NCBI GenBank assembly: GCA_037043455.1
Contig: JAWPHD010000003.1
Span: 930,001-994,000, forward strand
Length of the DNA: 64,000 nt
Direction of reading: 5' to 3'
From: Cyrtodaria siliqua
Lineage: Eukaryota; Mollusca; Bivalvia; Adapedonta; Hiatellidae
The notes beneath the pieces are model-generated. The model was not told the DNA's origin and did not search any database. It worked only from the letters and a program-made list of their open reading frames with translations. Position 1 is the stretch's first letter, and the number at the start of each line of letters is the position of its first letter. Positions 36,479-47,900 of this stretch are shown one piece after another. The translations under genes were made by a program, and so were the position numbers.

Positions 36479-37142
36479 GTACAATTGATAAGTATTATTA
36501 ATAAATACTGAAAAGGGTTTCCCTTGAAAGCAACAAACACAAACGCGGAAAAAGTAGCTGACTCGTTTTGTTGAGCCTGTTCATTAGATAATGGGTTAAA
36601 TTCGTAAATGTGCAACTAAATTGCCCTTTGATATTACGAAGTTCTTGAAAATAGGCTTTTTAGTTATCTTTCTGGAACAATCGATATACTAGTATTTGCA
36701 ACAATTTATATAGGTCTTATAAAGCATTTTTCGATTTTCTATTTTCATCGTTATCGTTTTACTTCATATTATATTGATATGATAGTTAATTTAATTTTAA
36801 ATAACACTTCACTGAAATGCTTACCAAACCGCTAGGGATTTTTAGTTATCATAATGTCTGTGTTTTGCTGTCCTAATTAGTAGGGGTTTTCCAATCAGTA
36901 GGTCAGTCTGTTTCATTTTGTTTTGTGTACATGGAAATCGTCAAAGGGTTCATGCCTTATAATAAATATGTGTAATGTTAAATAGGACTATAGCAGTTGT
37001 AAGATGTCGTGCATAGTTTTAAAAGCATCATAATAACATTATGCTAATTCTTAATAAACAAACAAACATTGAGCATCATACGTTATGATGGAATTCGTTG
37101 TTGTGTCTAGTGGTCCTTATTTGTGTATGTCCTATATTTCAG

Positions 37143-37274
37143 CACGGTGGTGCCTCAAACCATATATAGTGTCCTGGGTGAAGGATACGAACCTGCTCAT
37201 AATTGTCACTGATGCCAGTTGCATGGGTGAAAATAACTCCATGCCATTTGAAATGGAGCACGTAGAGGTTGATT
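37143..37274 (+). CDS. CACNA2D: alpha-2/delta exon w15 (U12-type donor)
   Basis: A 132-nt exon with acceptor 'cctatatttcag'. It reads RWCLKPYIVSWVKDTNLLII then VTDASCMGENNSMPFEMEHV. 'x-[SD]-[ST]-NL-[LF]-x-[VI]-V-x-D-x-x-C' is the conserved segment near the C-terminus. The frame stays open to a TAA at 37283, but the exon most likely ends at 'gtt gat t' before ATATCCTTT, a U12-type AT-AC donor. The split codon T|AT then gives Tyr with w16, matching the family's 'I/V-x-Y' position. An alternative 5' end is 37111. Confidence 0.88.
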
Positions 37275-37299
37275 ATATCCTTTAAGTTTGAACAATTGT

Positions 37300-38570
37300 T
37301 TGTTGTGTACCACTATATATATTTAGTTGCATGGAGTAAAACAAATACGTCTGTTTAAATAAGTCTACATTTTTAATTACTAAAAATTCTAGGTACAACT
37401 TATACGTCTACTCTAGACCATAGCTCGACCAAGACTGCCCACGGGTCTCTTCATGCAGCCGCATTTTGATAGGCAGCCTCGTTCTGATAACCTATGTTGT
37501 AAGCATTTAACATCTATTTATATATTTAGCTTAATAATGGCACACCATATCATGCGAGTTAAACATGAAAACTATTTAATAGTGCCAGATATCATAGAGT
37601 TACATTCGTACCCATGCAATAAGAAATATTTGTATTCAATGAAAAAAGATTTCTCTAATACAAGTTAATTAAGTATTTTATAATGCAAAATCCACAATAA
37701 GAAATCATAAAGGCATTGTTCCTGTGTAATAATTGTCACTTATAATTATTCAAACTGTTAATAAGTTCTAAAACACAGGTTCTAAAACACAGGTATAGTC
37801 AAATAATGTTTCTGTGCGCTAAAGTTCACTAGTAGTTAATTTTAACACAAACACATTGATTGTAATCACTACGGCACAGAGTTTTTCTTCTTTTGTAATG
37901 ACCTCCGCCATACGTTGTTATCCGTGTCGAAAGGTATAATTGGTAAAATCCATTAAGTAGCAGTCATCCATCCAAGGTTAGTCGTTGATAAAACGTCAGC
38001 CAGTGCACAAGGCATAATGTTTCATCTGCAAGTCCTTAGTGATAAAAGTAATTTACAGTTTCTGTAGTTTATTTAAATTCGATAACAGTGTGATCGCCTT
38101 TAATTCCGAGTGATTGTTTTTCCGCCTCTAGTGTATTACTCGTGCCAGAATATACCTACTGTAGAGCAGGCATCGTTATGTACCTGTTATTTCTATCTTT
38201 TTCATCGGAACGCCAATAAACCGACACTATCAACTTCCATTTCCAACAGTCAGTTTACACATTGGTTAATATGGTGATTATACGTAGTAACTGATGTCGA
38301 CTCCATGCATATAATAGTGTCAATACTTATAGTTTAACAAACAAGTCCAACACTAACAAGTACAGTTATTATTATTAATGTCCTCTGATTCTTTCAAAGT
38401 ACTAGATAGGTTGTTTAGCAACATATCTTTGACTTTTATACTGTCAATATATATAAACCAATACATGTACATTTCAAATATGAGTTATTTACAAATGACA
38501 TACCATTTCGCAGTTACTGCACACAACAGTTCTTCAGTATCAATGTTTTTATCTTCTGTTTATCGTGGCA
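37300..38570. other. Left part of the U12-type intron, nothing firm
   Basis: AT-rich. It may contain the 3' flank of the env-bearing element, but no LTR pair could be matched by eye. Confidence 0.35.
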
Positions 38571-38581
38571 GTAAATATGTA

Positions 38582-40580
38582 TTATATTTCTTCGTCTTCA
38601 TCAGTTCTGGGTGTGTGTGTACAGAACTTAAGTATAGTCGGTGCAGAGGGAATATGACCTCTGTCATTCATTTCTCGAACTTCGTTAGATGCCGACACCG
38701 ACTCTTCATTGCCGTCACCATTCCGTTGCTTTGTTGGTTTAAACCCGCACAAACATTTTGGCACACATTTCTTTCTAAAATTTACCCCTTTTTTGACTTT
38801 TTAGGAAACAAATGCAAGATAGAACAACCACCAATATCAGTAGACCCACAACCACATATGCCCATATTGGCCATTGATCTGTTTTTGTTATGTTATCTGC
38901 TTCAGATTATCAAGTTCATAAATTAAATGGTCAAGCGGCATCTCTTTAATTTCTTTTAACTGTGGAGGAAAGTCAATTTGTGACAAGTTTGAAAATTGCT
39001 TGCGCAAAGGTTCCCTGATAACTGATTGGGAAAAATCTACATTCTTAAGTAAATTCAAATTTGCTTGTAATTGTACATGGCTCTGAACTTCATATGGTGC
39101 TATAAGTGAAAAGTATGTATTTGTATAGGTGCATTTATTTTGGAGCGATATGATATCAAGAGGTAATTTGGTAGTAATTGTACCAATGTTTTTATCTTCG
39201 CATACTAATGAGAAAGTAAGATTGGCATAAGAGACGATAACATAACTTTGGTGAAATAGCCATATAGCTAAAGGCAATTTAGTAGTGGAGATTGTACGTG
39301 CGCAGAATCGCATTGCAGTGAATGGATTTAAGTGAAACATTTTCAAAATACATGATTTGCCATATTAACTCGAAATATTGGATTAGTTAAGTGCAGGATT
39401 ACTACATCTCTTTAATTCGTCATTTGTAAGTAGTATATATCTGTTTCGCCCTTTATCAATCTTAAATCCGTCAGCTTCAATGTCATAATTCGCAGGTAAC
39501 CCAGTAGTCATTTCTACGTCATTGAACTGTTCAGCCTGCATTGGTACAGGGATAGATTTTGCCAGATAAACCTCATATTGATTAACAATTCGTAATGTAA
39601 GAATTGCTAAAATAATAATTATTTTCCCGTCTTCAAATACAGTTGTGCTAGTTAAATATTTATAAAATTGCCAAAGATCGAGTTCAGGATCTCCTATCAA
39701 AGTTAACATTGGAGGTAATTGTGATTTAATTAGTAACAAAAGCGACTTTAATTTTCTAGAACTCGCTATACTTGTCGAAACTTTCCCGAGACTCAGAAAG
39801 TCTTTTTGTGATCTTAATTGTTCCAGATAAAACATAGCATTCTGAAGAAGAAGTTTATCTCGGCTATTATCAAATCCAATTTAACGAACATTTCCATGAA
39901 TAATTTTGTTTCAATTAGTTGTTTTTGCATTTCGCCAGTAACTTGATTCAAGTTACTATCTAACCTATGCATGCTACCAATTAAAGATATAAGTGATTGC
40001 CTATTTTCTCGAATATGAACCCTAGATTCGTTAATAATGGACATACTTTTATCGACAACATGAATTATTCGTTTTTGATTTCTGGCCAAGTCCGAAACTT
40101 GACTTCTTATAACTTTCAGATCGGATTCGGACACTAACCCAAAGAGCCAAGAGGTAGCTTCACCAACAAATGGAAGAAGTGATCTTTTTGTCCTTGAATT
40201 CATTTCATATATCTGCGCCAAATGCCATCAGTTATAGCAATTCTAGTATCATTTAATTAATGAATTTCTTTTGATAATGCTTCAAAAGAGTGTTTATATT
40301 CTGCTTGTTCTGTGGTATCACACTTCCCTAAAATGACATTTGACGCGATGTTTGCTCTATTTATATCAATGGTCATTTTTTCAAGGAATTGATCAAATGA
40401 GTGAAAATCAATTACTAACGATGCCAGCCATTTTGCACATGTGGTTGTAATATCACTTATTTTATAAAACACAACACTGTCTTTTATAATTACACAATTA
40501 ACTGTTAATATTAGTGCCAAAACGCTTGTTATGGTGACGCAATTCATTATGTCTGAAAAATAACAAACATAAAATTTCAC
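38582..40580 (-). pseudogene. env-like class F fusion glycoprotein, broken (endogenous errantivirus/baculovirus F-type)
   Basis: Minus strand. An N-terminal part (40580-40257) has a hydrophobic leader-like stretch (SVLALILTVNCVI). The next frame (40221-39814) begins at a furin-like RTKR site, followed by a hydrophobic Gly-containing segment and a heptad-rich helix, the layout of the F1 subunit of baculovirus-F/errantivirus Env proteins. Two more frames follow (39835-39383, 39346-38888), then a transmembrane segment (about 38880-38800, GLLILVVVLSC) and a polar cytoplasmic tail (38764-38582). At least four frame breaks separate these parts, so this copy cannot make a full-length protein. No linked gag or pol was recognised. 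Confidence 0.7.
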
Positions 40581-40934
40581 AAACCGAAATACTTCATGTA
40601 GTAACTCCTAATGATCTCCCGGTTACTGTTTTAGCCGATTATTCGCCCGGTTCTAGTCACGATATGTAAAATGTTTCAATACATATTTTACACCACACAA
40701 AAATCCACTACTTTTGGATTTGTTCTCTACATATTATCAACACCAATTGTGTCGATATGTCTATCCACGCAACATGAAGCCGTATCAATAATTTAGATTA
40801 TTGTAATAATATAATGTATTGATAATTTACATTATCAAATAATGTTTAGATTACAATTCAGTCTCTGGGTATACAGGAGCTGAATAAAGTTAAACTGAAA
40901 CTTATATGTCCTTCCTTTCACACCTTCGCTGCCC

Positions 40935-40992
40935 GCCATATGGATGGGCGCCCGGACACTCCCATCATGGAGTGTCCAGGCTCCCATCCACC
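40935..40992. repeat. GC-rich hairpin
   Basis: 'ggatgggcgcccggacactcc' type left arm pairs with 'ggagtgtccaggctcccatcc' around a 'catcat' loop. It is markedly GC-rich in an AT-rich intron. Confidence 0.7.
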
Positions 40993-41108
40993 GCCAAAAA
41001 CGGAGGAAACATTTTTTTGGCAGCAGCGAAGAGTGCGTATCAAAAGCAAAATATCCGAATGCCACGCCCAAAACAGAAACGGTGCCAAAAAAAGTATATA
41101 TTTCCTTA

Positions 41109-41271
41109 TCACTGTCCACTTTTAATGAAACATTCAAATCCAGCCAGAAACTGGTTAAGAAACAAGTTGTTCCCCACATTTGATAAATGAACACCATCCG
41201 GTTCAAGACAGGTATCATCAGCCTGAATGTATTCGTGTAGCAGCGCGTTATTTTCCCCAATTCTGAAGTAA
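41109..41271 (-). pseudogene. SGNH/GDSL-hydrolase-like C-terminal fragment
   Basis: Minus-strand frame: YFRIGENNALLHEYIQADDT, then LEPDGVHLSNVGNNLFL and a stop. 'D-G-V/T-H-L-S-x-x-G-N-x-x-F-L' is the C-terminal catalytic Asp-His block of SGNH hydrolase-like domains, which some retroelements (Ngaro/CR1 type) also carry. Only this block is present, so it is probably transposon-derived. The family link is from memory. Confidence 0.5.
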
Positions 41272-41339
41272 ATTAACCTTAGTTAACTTGATGTGATTGT
41301 CTCACTTTATGTCTTCGATACTTAGTCATATGTATTGTT

Positions 41340-42270
41340 ATGCCTCTGGTATACTGTTTTCACCTTGTCCATCTGTCCGTCTGTCTGTCTGTAGACGCAA
41401 CATTGTCCGCACCATAACTCCGCTCTCCTTGAAGCAAAAACTTCATAAGTGAACTGCCTGTGGTGAGAGGAGGACCTTATTGATTTTGAGGTCAGTAGGT
41501 TAAAGGTCAAGGTCACCGGCAATCTCATGAAACTTCATAGGTGAACTGCTTGTGGAGAGAGGACAATCCCTATTGATTTTGAGGTATGTTTGTCAAAAGT
41601 CAAGGTCACCCTGACCTGATATTGAAAAAGCTTGTTCTTTCAATAACTCTAGCAAATCTCATGAAAATTTATAGGTGAACTGCCTGTGGTGAGAGGGTGA
41701 CCTCTATTGATTTTGAGGTCAGTAGATCGAAGGTCAAAGTCACAGGGACCCGATAATGAAAAACCTTGTTCGCTTTATAACTCCTCACACCCGGAATAAA
41801 TATCATAAAACTTCATAGGTGAACTGCCTGTGGTGAGCGGATGACCACTTTTGATTTTGATTCAGTAGGTCAAAGGTCAAGGTCACCGGCACCCGATAAT
41901 GAAAAACATTGTCTGCTCCATAACTTCTCTTTTCCAGAAGCAAATCGCATGAAACTTCATAGGTGAACTGCCTGTGGTGGGAGGATGACCCATATTAATT
42001 TTAAGGTCAGTAGATGAAAGGTCAAGGTTACAGGGACGAGATAATAAAACATCTTGTCCGCTTCATATCTCCTCTCTTGAAGCAAATCTCATTAAACTTA
42101 ATAGGTGTACTCCCTGTGATGAAAAGATGGCCCCTATTGGTTTTGAGGTCAGTAGGTCAGAGGTCAAGGCCACCCCTACCTGATCATGAAAATTCCATTC
42201 CACTCAATCTTTACTCAAACAGTAGAGTGGGTAATGGGGGGACTGGTAGTGGGTGTCGCCCTTAAAGGCC
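41340..42270. repeat. Tandem ~140-bp repeat rich in AGGTCA half-sites
   Basis: Six or seven degenerate units, each with 'gaactgcctgtggtgaga' and a core such as 'aggtcagtaggt' plus 'aaaggtcaaggtcacc'. The head is 'gtccgtctgtctgtctg' (about 41373). The same family recurs at 54755-55400. Confidence 0.8.
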
Positions 42271-42670
42271 AACCGGTTTTAGTTGGCATTGGTGGACATC
42301 GCTGGATGACAAAAAATGCCAAGGTCAAGGTCATATTTTGCGTCTTTCCACCAAACTTAACCTTAGTTAGGTAACAACCTTGGTTAGGTAACTTAACCTC
42401 AGTTAACCTTATGATTGCCTGATTTTTTTTCTTTGGTATTTGGTCATATGTATTGTTGGCATTAGTCGGCATCGCTTAACGACAAAAATATCTAGGTCAA
42501 GGTCATATTTAGCATTATTTTCCCACAATTACACCCTGGTTAAAACACTTAACCTCAGTAACTTAACTTCTTATAATTACTTCGCTTTTATTTGTTTGAT
42601 ACTTGGTCATATGAAGTGTTGTCTTTGGTGGACATCATTTAAGCACAATTTTAATAAAATATTTCATATG
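42270..42670. repeat. Tandem ~160-bp repeat
   Basis: Units with 'ttggcattggtggacatcgc', 'aaggtcaaggtcatattt' and 'ttaacctcagttaacctt', two to three copies, plus a fragment at 41270-41340. Confidence 0.6.
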
Positions 42671-42799
42671 CTGTTTGCCGCGGTGGGCGAGACACCTTCA
42701 GACCGAGGTCTTGTCTTGATTAACATCCTCTATTAAAAAAGGTGAAATAATAAGTAAAGTCTATTACAAGAGAGATTATTTTAATTTTGTATTGTTAAT

Positions 42800-43480
42800 T
42801 ATGTCCCCACTTAGATGAGGATGTCTCCCGTGCTACTTCTTATGGGGTCTATGTTTCTCAACTTATTCGTTTTTCTAGAGCTTATAGTCGTGTTGAGGAC
42901 TTTGTTATTCGTAATATTTGTAAACCTAAAACCCTACTCCAGCAGGGTTACAGTTGACATAAACTTCGATAAACCTTTGCAAAATATTATTAGCGTAACC
43001 CAGATCTACTTTTAAAACATAAAAGTAGTACAAGAACTCTTCTACGACAAGGACTATGCGCTATGATTTACAAACTTCGTAAGATCCTTGGTCATAATCA
43101 CTTTAATACTTTGATTGTGCGATGACCGGACAGTGTGTGGACCCTATGATGACGTCTACCTAAATCCTCATAGGACGGTATGGTTTGATGTGTCATAAAT
43201 ATTGCGTTGTCGCATCCTTAACAGTTTGATATTTGTTTCTCTGGCTTTTATGTGTTATACATTCATTACCTAATGCTGCCGTGTTTGTTAGAGAATATGA
43301 CCTGGCTGGTATATCTGTATTTACACTGTCCCGTTTTACTGGGATGACAATAGGGTAAAAGTGAGGTTTGGTGCGCCCTAGGACCTGGTTAAACCTCAGC
43401 GGCCTTTTTTATAACTGACCTTTCCAAGGCGGTAGCCCTATTGTCAAGCCTTTTATGTTTGTGATGTCGTATATTGCCTT
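42800..43480 (+). mobile_element. RT element, plus-strand fragment with 3' UTR
   Basis: Plus strand from 42811: DEDVSRATSYGVYVSQLIRF then SRAYSRVEDFVIRN, the same block as 4375-4584. A C-terminal remnant (43135-43200, 'cctatgatgacgtctaccta') and the UTR in sense orientation follow ('tttacactgtcccgttttac', 'ccaaggcggtagcccta'). The RT core is missing. Confidence 0.7.
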
Positions 43481-43497
43481 TTAATCATCTTTGTGGT

Positions 43498-43738
43498 TAT
43501 TGTATGTTTCTGTGCGTGTTTGTGGTTGACTGTGTCATTGAATGCTACATTTCCTGTTGTTGTTTGTTTCTGTGTGTGTTTGTGGTTGACTGTGTCATTG
43601 AATGCTACATTTCCTGTTGTTGTTTGTTTCTGTGCGCGTTTGTGGTTGACTGTGTCATTGAATGCTACATTTCCTGTTGTTGTTTGTTTCTGTGTGTGTT
43701 TGTGGTTGACTGTGTCATTGAATGCTACATTTCCTGTT
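43498..43738. repeat. Perfect-register 60-bp tandem repeat, four copies
   Basis: Four copies of a 60-bp unit ('tgtgtttgtggttgactgtg', 'tcattgaatgctacatttcc', 'tgttgttgtttgtttc'), differing only at one or two bases (cgtg/tgtg/cgcg). The unit is part of the RT-element 3' UTR; elsewhere it is single-copy. The repetitive 96- and 82-codon frames are artefacts. Confidence 0.9.
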
Positions 43739-44054
43739 TGACTTTTGTATCTACTTGTTATTGAAAAACGTAAAAGTCAATATTTTGAATGTCGAAAGAG
43801 GAACAGTTAATCTGAAAACAATATGTGCGAGATTAAATATACAAAATTATGTTCTCGACGACACCACTATTCTGCACAATGCAAACGAGTTTTCAGTGGT
43901 GGAGACGGATCATAAAATGATCTGCATTTAGTTTGTGAAAAAGGGCAAATCAACCAGGAAAGTGGGAAAAAATACCAGTACCTGGGAGGAAAATCCGAGA
44001 CCCTTTGGTTAATGGGGATATTTGACCATCTTTAAAAACCCTTATTTGAAGTGC

Positions 44055-44300
44055 GTAAATATAGATATAACACTCGAACAGGAAAAGCAGCATTCAAGGA
44101 CAACAGTCAATCACAAACACACACAGAAACAAAGAACAAATTTAAAGGTGAATAAAAGGCCAAATACGACATCACAAACACAAAAGGGTTGACAATAGGG
44201 CTACCGCCTTGGAACGGTAAGTGGCAAAAAAGGTCGCTCGGGGTTTAAACCAGGTTCTAGAGTGCACCAAACATCACACTTACCCTACTGTAAATCCAAA
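44055..44300 (-). repeat. RT-element 3' UTR fragment
   Basis: 'agggctaccgccttggaacg' and 'ggtttaaaccaggttctaga' in the orientation opposite to the copy at 43300-43480, so the two are inverted around 43.8 kb. Confidence 0.65.
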
Positions 44301-44662
44301 AAAGCCACACACGGAAATGTATAAGAATTATCAAAGGTTAAAATGTAATACTTTTACTTTTGTATCATGGCATACATATTTGAAACCCTGCATGTAATAA
44401 TATTTAAATAGTGGAAAAAATAAATTGCTCAACAATTATATTAATGTCAAAACAATATGTTCCTTTGTTAATTAATTTTAAATATACTGTAACGCTGACA
44501 TTATACAACATGTAGAATGAATCAAACGAAAGATATAGTGTACTGAGTTCCTGTCCCGAAATAACTGCAAGACAACTAGCAACAATGAAATATGTATTAA
44601 GTGTTATGAAAATAATAAACTTTGTTTACGTAAAAGCCTTTTTAGCCTTAACATGTTTGAAC

Positions 44663-44745
44663 ATACGGAAAATGAAATATGCAGTAAGCGGCATGAACGA
44701 AAATACAAAGATAGACGGGCCGAGTGTCACGATCATAGTGATCTG
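44663..44745 (+). CDS. CACNA2D: alpha-2/delta exon w16
   Basis: An 83-nt exon. After the AC acceptor it reads (Y)TENEICSKRHERKYKDRRA then ECHDHSDL, and ends in phase 0 at donor 'gatctg|gtaggt'. It matches the family's 'Y-N-E-S-x-x-C ... Y-[RK]-x-R-x-E-S-C-H' block. The ATG at 44653 falls inside the U12 branch/acceptor region and is not a start. Confidence 0.85.
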
Positions 44746-44910
44746 GTAGGTAGTTTATATAATACCAATAATCATACTATGCATTCCATCAGCGGTCCCG
44801 TGCTTTCCGTGTTATTCCATAGACATTATGGTTCCTGTACATACCGTGTTTTTGGCGGTGCGAAAGCACCGTCAGAGGTATAATGGGGGGTTTCAATGGA
44901 ATTCTAGGAA

Positions 44911-47900
44911 TGTGACAAACATAACAGCACAATGCAACTCTACGCTAGAACAAGTAGTCTCTCATGCATGCCTAAACAATGTTCAGAATAAAGGCAATTT
45001 ATTATTTATTTAGGTCATACATATCTATTTTATCAAAATTTCACTAAGTCAACTTTTTATCATCTGTTTAAAAGGTTATAACTCGAGTTATCATCGTGCT
45101 ACAAGCAGACGATATGTGTATAATATAAAGTGTATCATGTTACTAAACATAGAACAATCAGTGCTGGCTGAAGAGCATAGTATATTATATAGAGTGGAGT
45201 CTCGGTGTGGAGTCTTGGTGTGGAGTCTTGGAGTGGAGTGGAGTGGAGTGAACAATTGGAGTGACCTTGGAGTCACATTTTGGAGTGACATTGGAGTCAA
45301 ATTTGGAGTGAATATTTTGGAGTCAATTTTTTAGTCTAAACTTGAAGTCTTAATTGTTCTTACAATTAATAACTTTTTAGAAACTAATACATTTACATGG
45401 GTTACTTCATTTGCACATACAATTATTTATTTATTAAATAATTCTTTAAAATGCATGTGTCTATTAAGCTACCCAATTTCAACAACTAATTCCAAAACTG
45501 CACATCTAATTTTAACTTGGGCACTGTTACTACATGTTCTAAAAAACTCCATGTTTGTGGAACAGTTAGGCTGAGGGATCTCTAAGTTCCCATAAACTTT
45601 AATGCTTTTTGTTTTCAGTCTCTGTGGTGTGACTGACATATTGGACATATTGGAACCTGTATACCCCTGACACTGGATGTCAGTGACCTGACCTAAGATT
45701 AGTTGGGCCCTTGGGACTAGCTTATGTCAGGCCAAAAGGTCCTAATGCTTCAATACTGGGGTTAATGTTTGGGTATCCAAGTTCAGTTATGTTGTTTTTA
45801 GATGGTCTGTCCCTCACATTAAGGTAAGCACATGTCTCATGGGACAATGCAGCTGTACTGAGTATGTTAGGAACTGCGCACATTGTGATGGTCATTCAAA
45901 AATATTAAATTGATAATTAACCAAAATATTCACTCCAAATCTGACTCCAAGATCACTCCAAAATGTGACTCCAAGGTCACTCTAATTATTCACTCCACTC
46001 CACTCCAAGACTCCACACCAAGACTCCACTCTGTATAATATACTATGCCTCACAGAAAACAATCTACGGACGCTAATTCGGGCCATATGAGTTAGCTAAA
46101 ATATGTTTAAATATGAAATTGGTAATAAATATCAATCATCTGAAACATCACTGAATGTAAAAAACTAACCACGGAAGTTACATTTACAGCACTTCCATTT
46201 CCCATTCATTCCAACACTTACAAAAAGCACCGCCCATCAGTGCCTTCAGCACTTTGATTCCATATGTCATTATGATTCCTTTTTGCGTTTGTCATTCGCA
46301 TGTAAACTTTTCACAAATGGTGTATTGTATATTAATATATTTTTTTAGAAATATCTCCCCTTACAACCAACTAATTTAAGATTGTTGAAGATTGCCGAAC
46401 TTTATTCTATTTACCAAAACGTAATGGTACAATCAGTAGGTCAGGGTTTTCAAATGTTCACTACAAGATAATCAGTTAACAACAATAAAGACCCCTTCCA
46501 ACAACTAACTACTGTTTTATGCATTGCATGTTAAACATTTATAATTTCAGTTAATGTTAAAAATAGGATCATATTTGTAATGTAACGATTCTACAAAATA
46601 TACGGAAAATAGATTCAGTTTTATATAAGCATTGTTAAATTGACTCACGTAAAGGGTCAGTAACAAATGTAGTTATTATCTTATTACATTATGTGACAAA
46701 CATAACAGCACAATGCAACTCTACGCTAGAACAAGTAGTCTCTCATGCATGCCTAAACAATGTTCAGAATAAAGGCAATTTATTATTTATTTAGGTCATA
46801 CATATCTATTTTATCAAAATTTCACTAAGTCAACTTTTTATCATCTGTTTAAAAGGTTATAACTCGAGTTATCATCGTGCTACAAGCAGACGATATGTGT
46901 ATAATATAAAGTGTATCATGTTACTAAACATAGAACAATCAGTGCTGGCTGAAGAGCATAGTATATTATATAGAGTGGAGTCTCGGTGTGGAGTCTTGGT
47001 GTGGAGTCTTGGAGTGGAGTGGAGTGGAGTGAACAATTGGAGTGACCTTGGAGTCACATTTTGGAGTGACATTGGAGTCAAATTTGGAGTGAATATTTTG
47101 GAGTCAATTTTTTAGTCTAAACTTGAAGTCTTAATTGTTCTTACAATTAATAACTTTTTAGAAACTAATACATTTACATGGGTTACTTCATTTGCACATA
47201 CAATTATTTATTTATTAAATAATTCTTTAAAACCCAATTTCAACAACTAATTCCAAAACTGCACATCTAATTTTAACTTGGGCACTGTTACTACATGTTC
47301 TAAAAAACTCCATGTTTGTGGAACAGTTAGGCTGAGGGATCTCTAAGTTCCCATAAACTTTAATGCTTTTTGTTTTCAGTCTCTGTGGTGTGACTGACAT
47401 ATTGGACATATTGGAACCTGTATACCCCTGACACTGGATGTCAGTGACCTGACCTAAGATTAGTTGGGCCCTTGGGACTAGCTTATGTCAGGCCAAAAGG
47501 TCCTAATGCTTCAATACTGGGGTTAATGTTTGGGTATCCAAGTTCAGTTATGTTGTTTTTAGATGGTCTGTCCCTCACATTAAGGTAAGCACATGTCTCA
47601 TGGGACAATGCAGCTGTACTGAGTATGTTAGGAACTGCGCACATTGTGATGGTCATTCAAAAATATTAAATTGATAATTAACCAAAATATTCACTCCAAA
47701 TCTGACTCCAAGATCACTCCAAAATGTGACTCCAAGGTCACTCTAATTATTCACTCCACTCCACTCCAAGACTCCACACCAAGACTCCACTCTGTATAAT
47801 ATACTATGCCTCACAGAAAACAATCTACGGACGCTAATTCGGGCCATATGAGTTAGCTAAAATATGTTTAAATATGAAATTGGTAATAAATATCAATCAT

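Larger units (their letters stand above)
37275..44662 (+). other. Putative U12-type AT-AC intron (7.4 kb)
   Basis: The 5' end is ATATCCTTT (37275-37283), the consensus of minor-spliceosome AT-AC introns. The 3' end has CCTTAAC (44646-44652), a U12 branch-site core, with an AC dinucleotide at 44661-44662, about 10 nt after the branch A, as these introns require. No GT-AG pair keeps the phase between w15 and w16, whereas this pair does and restores the expected residues. The intron holds the env-like pseudogene, the SGNH-like fragment, AGGTCA-rich tandem repeats and RT-element pieces. Confidence 0.8.

Noticed and set aside
38378..38926. 182-codon plus-strand frame
   Set aside because: Antisense to the env-like pseudogene's transmembrane and tail region.
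40835..41260. 141-codon minus frame and its plus-strand shadows
   Set aside because: The frame has no family signature; another minus frame at 41109-41271 carries a recognisable SGNH-like block, and the GC-rich hairpin explains the open reading on both strands.
43474..43764. 96- and 82-codon Cys/Val-rich frames with internal repeats
   Set aside because: Translation of the 60-bp tandem repeat in a retroelement UTR; two frames are open at once.
44653..44883. 76-codon frame starting at ATG 44653 as a separate gene
   Set aside because: Its ATG lies in the U12 branch/acceptor region; the first half is exon w16 and the rest is intron.
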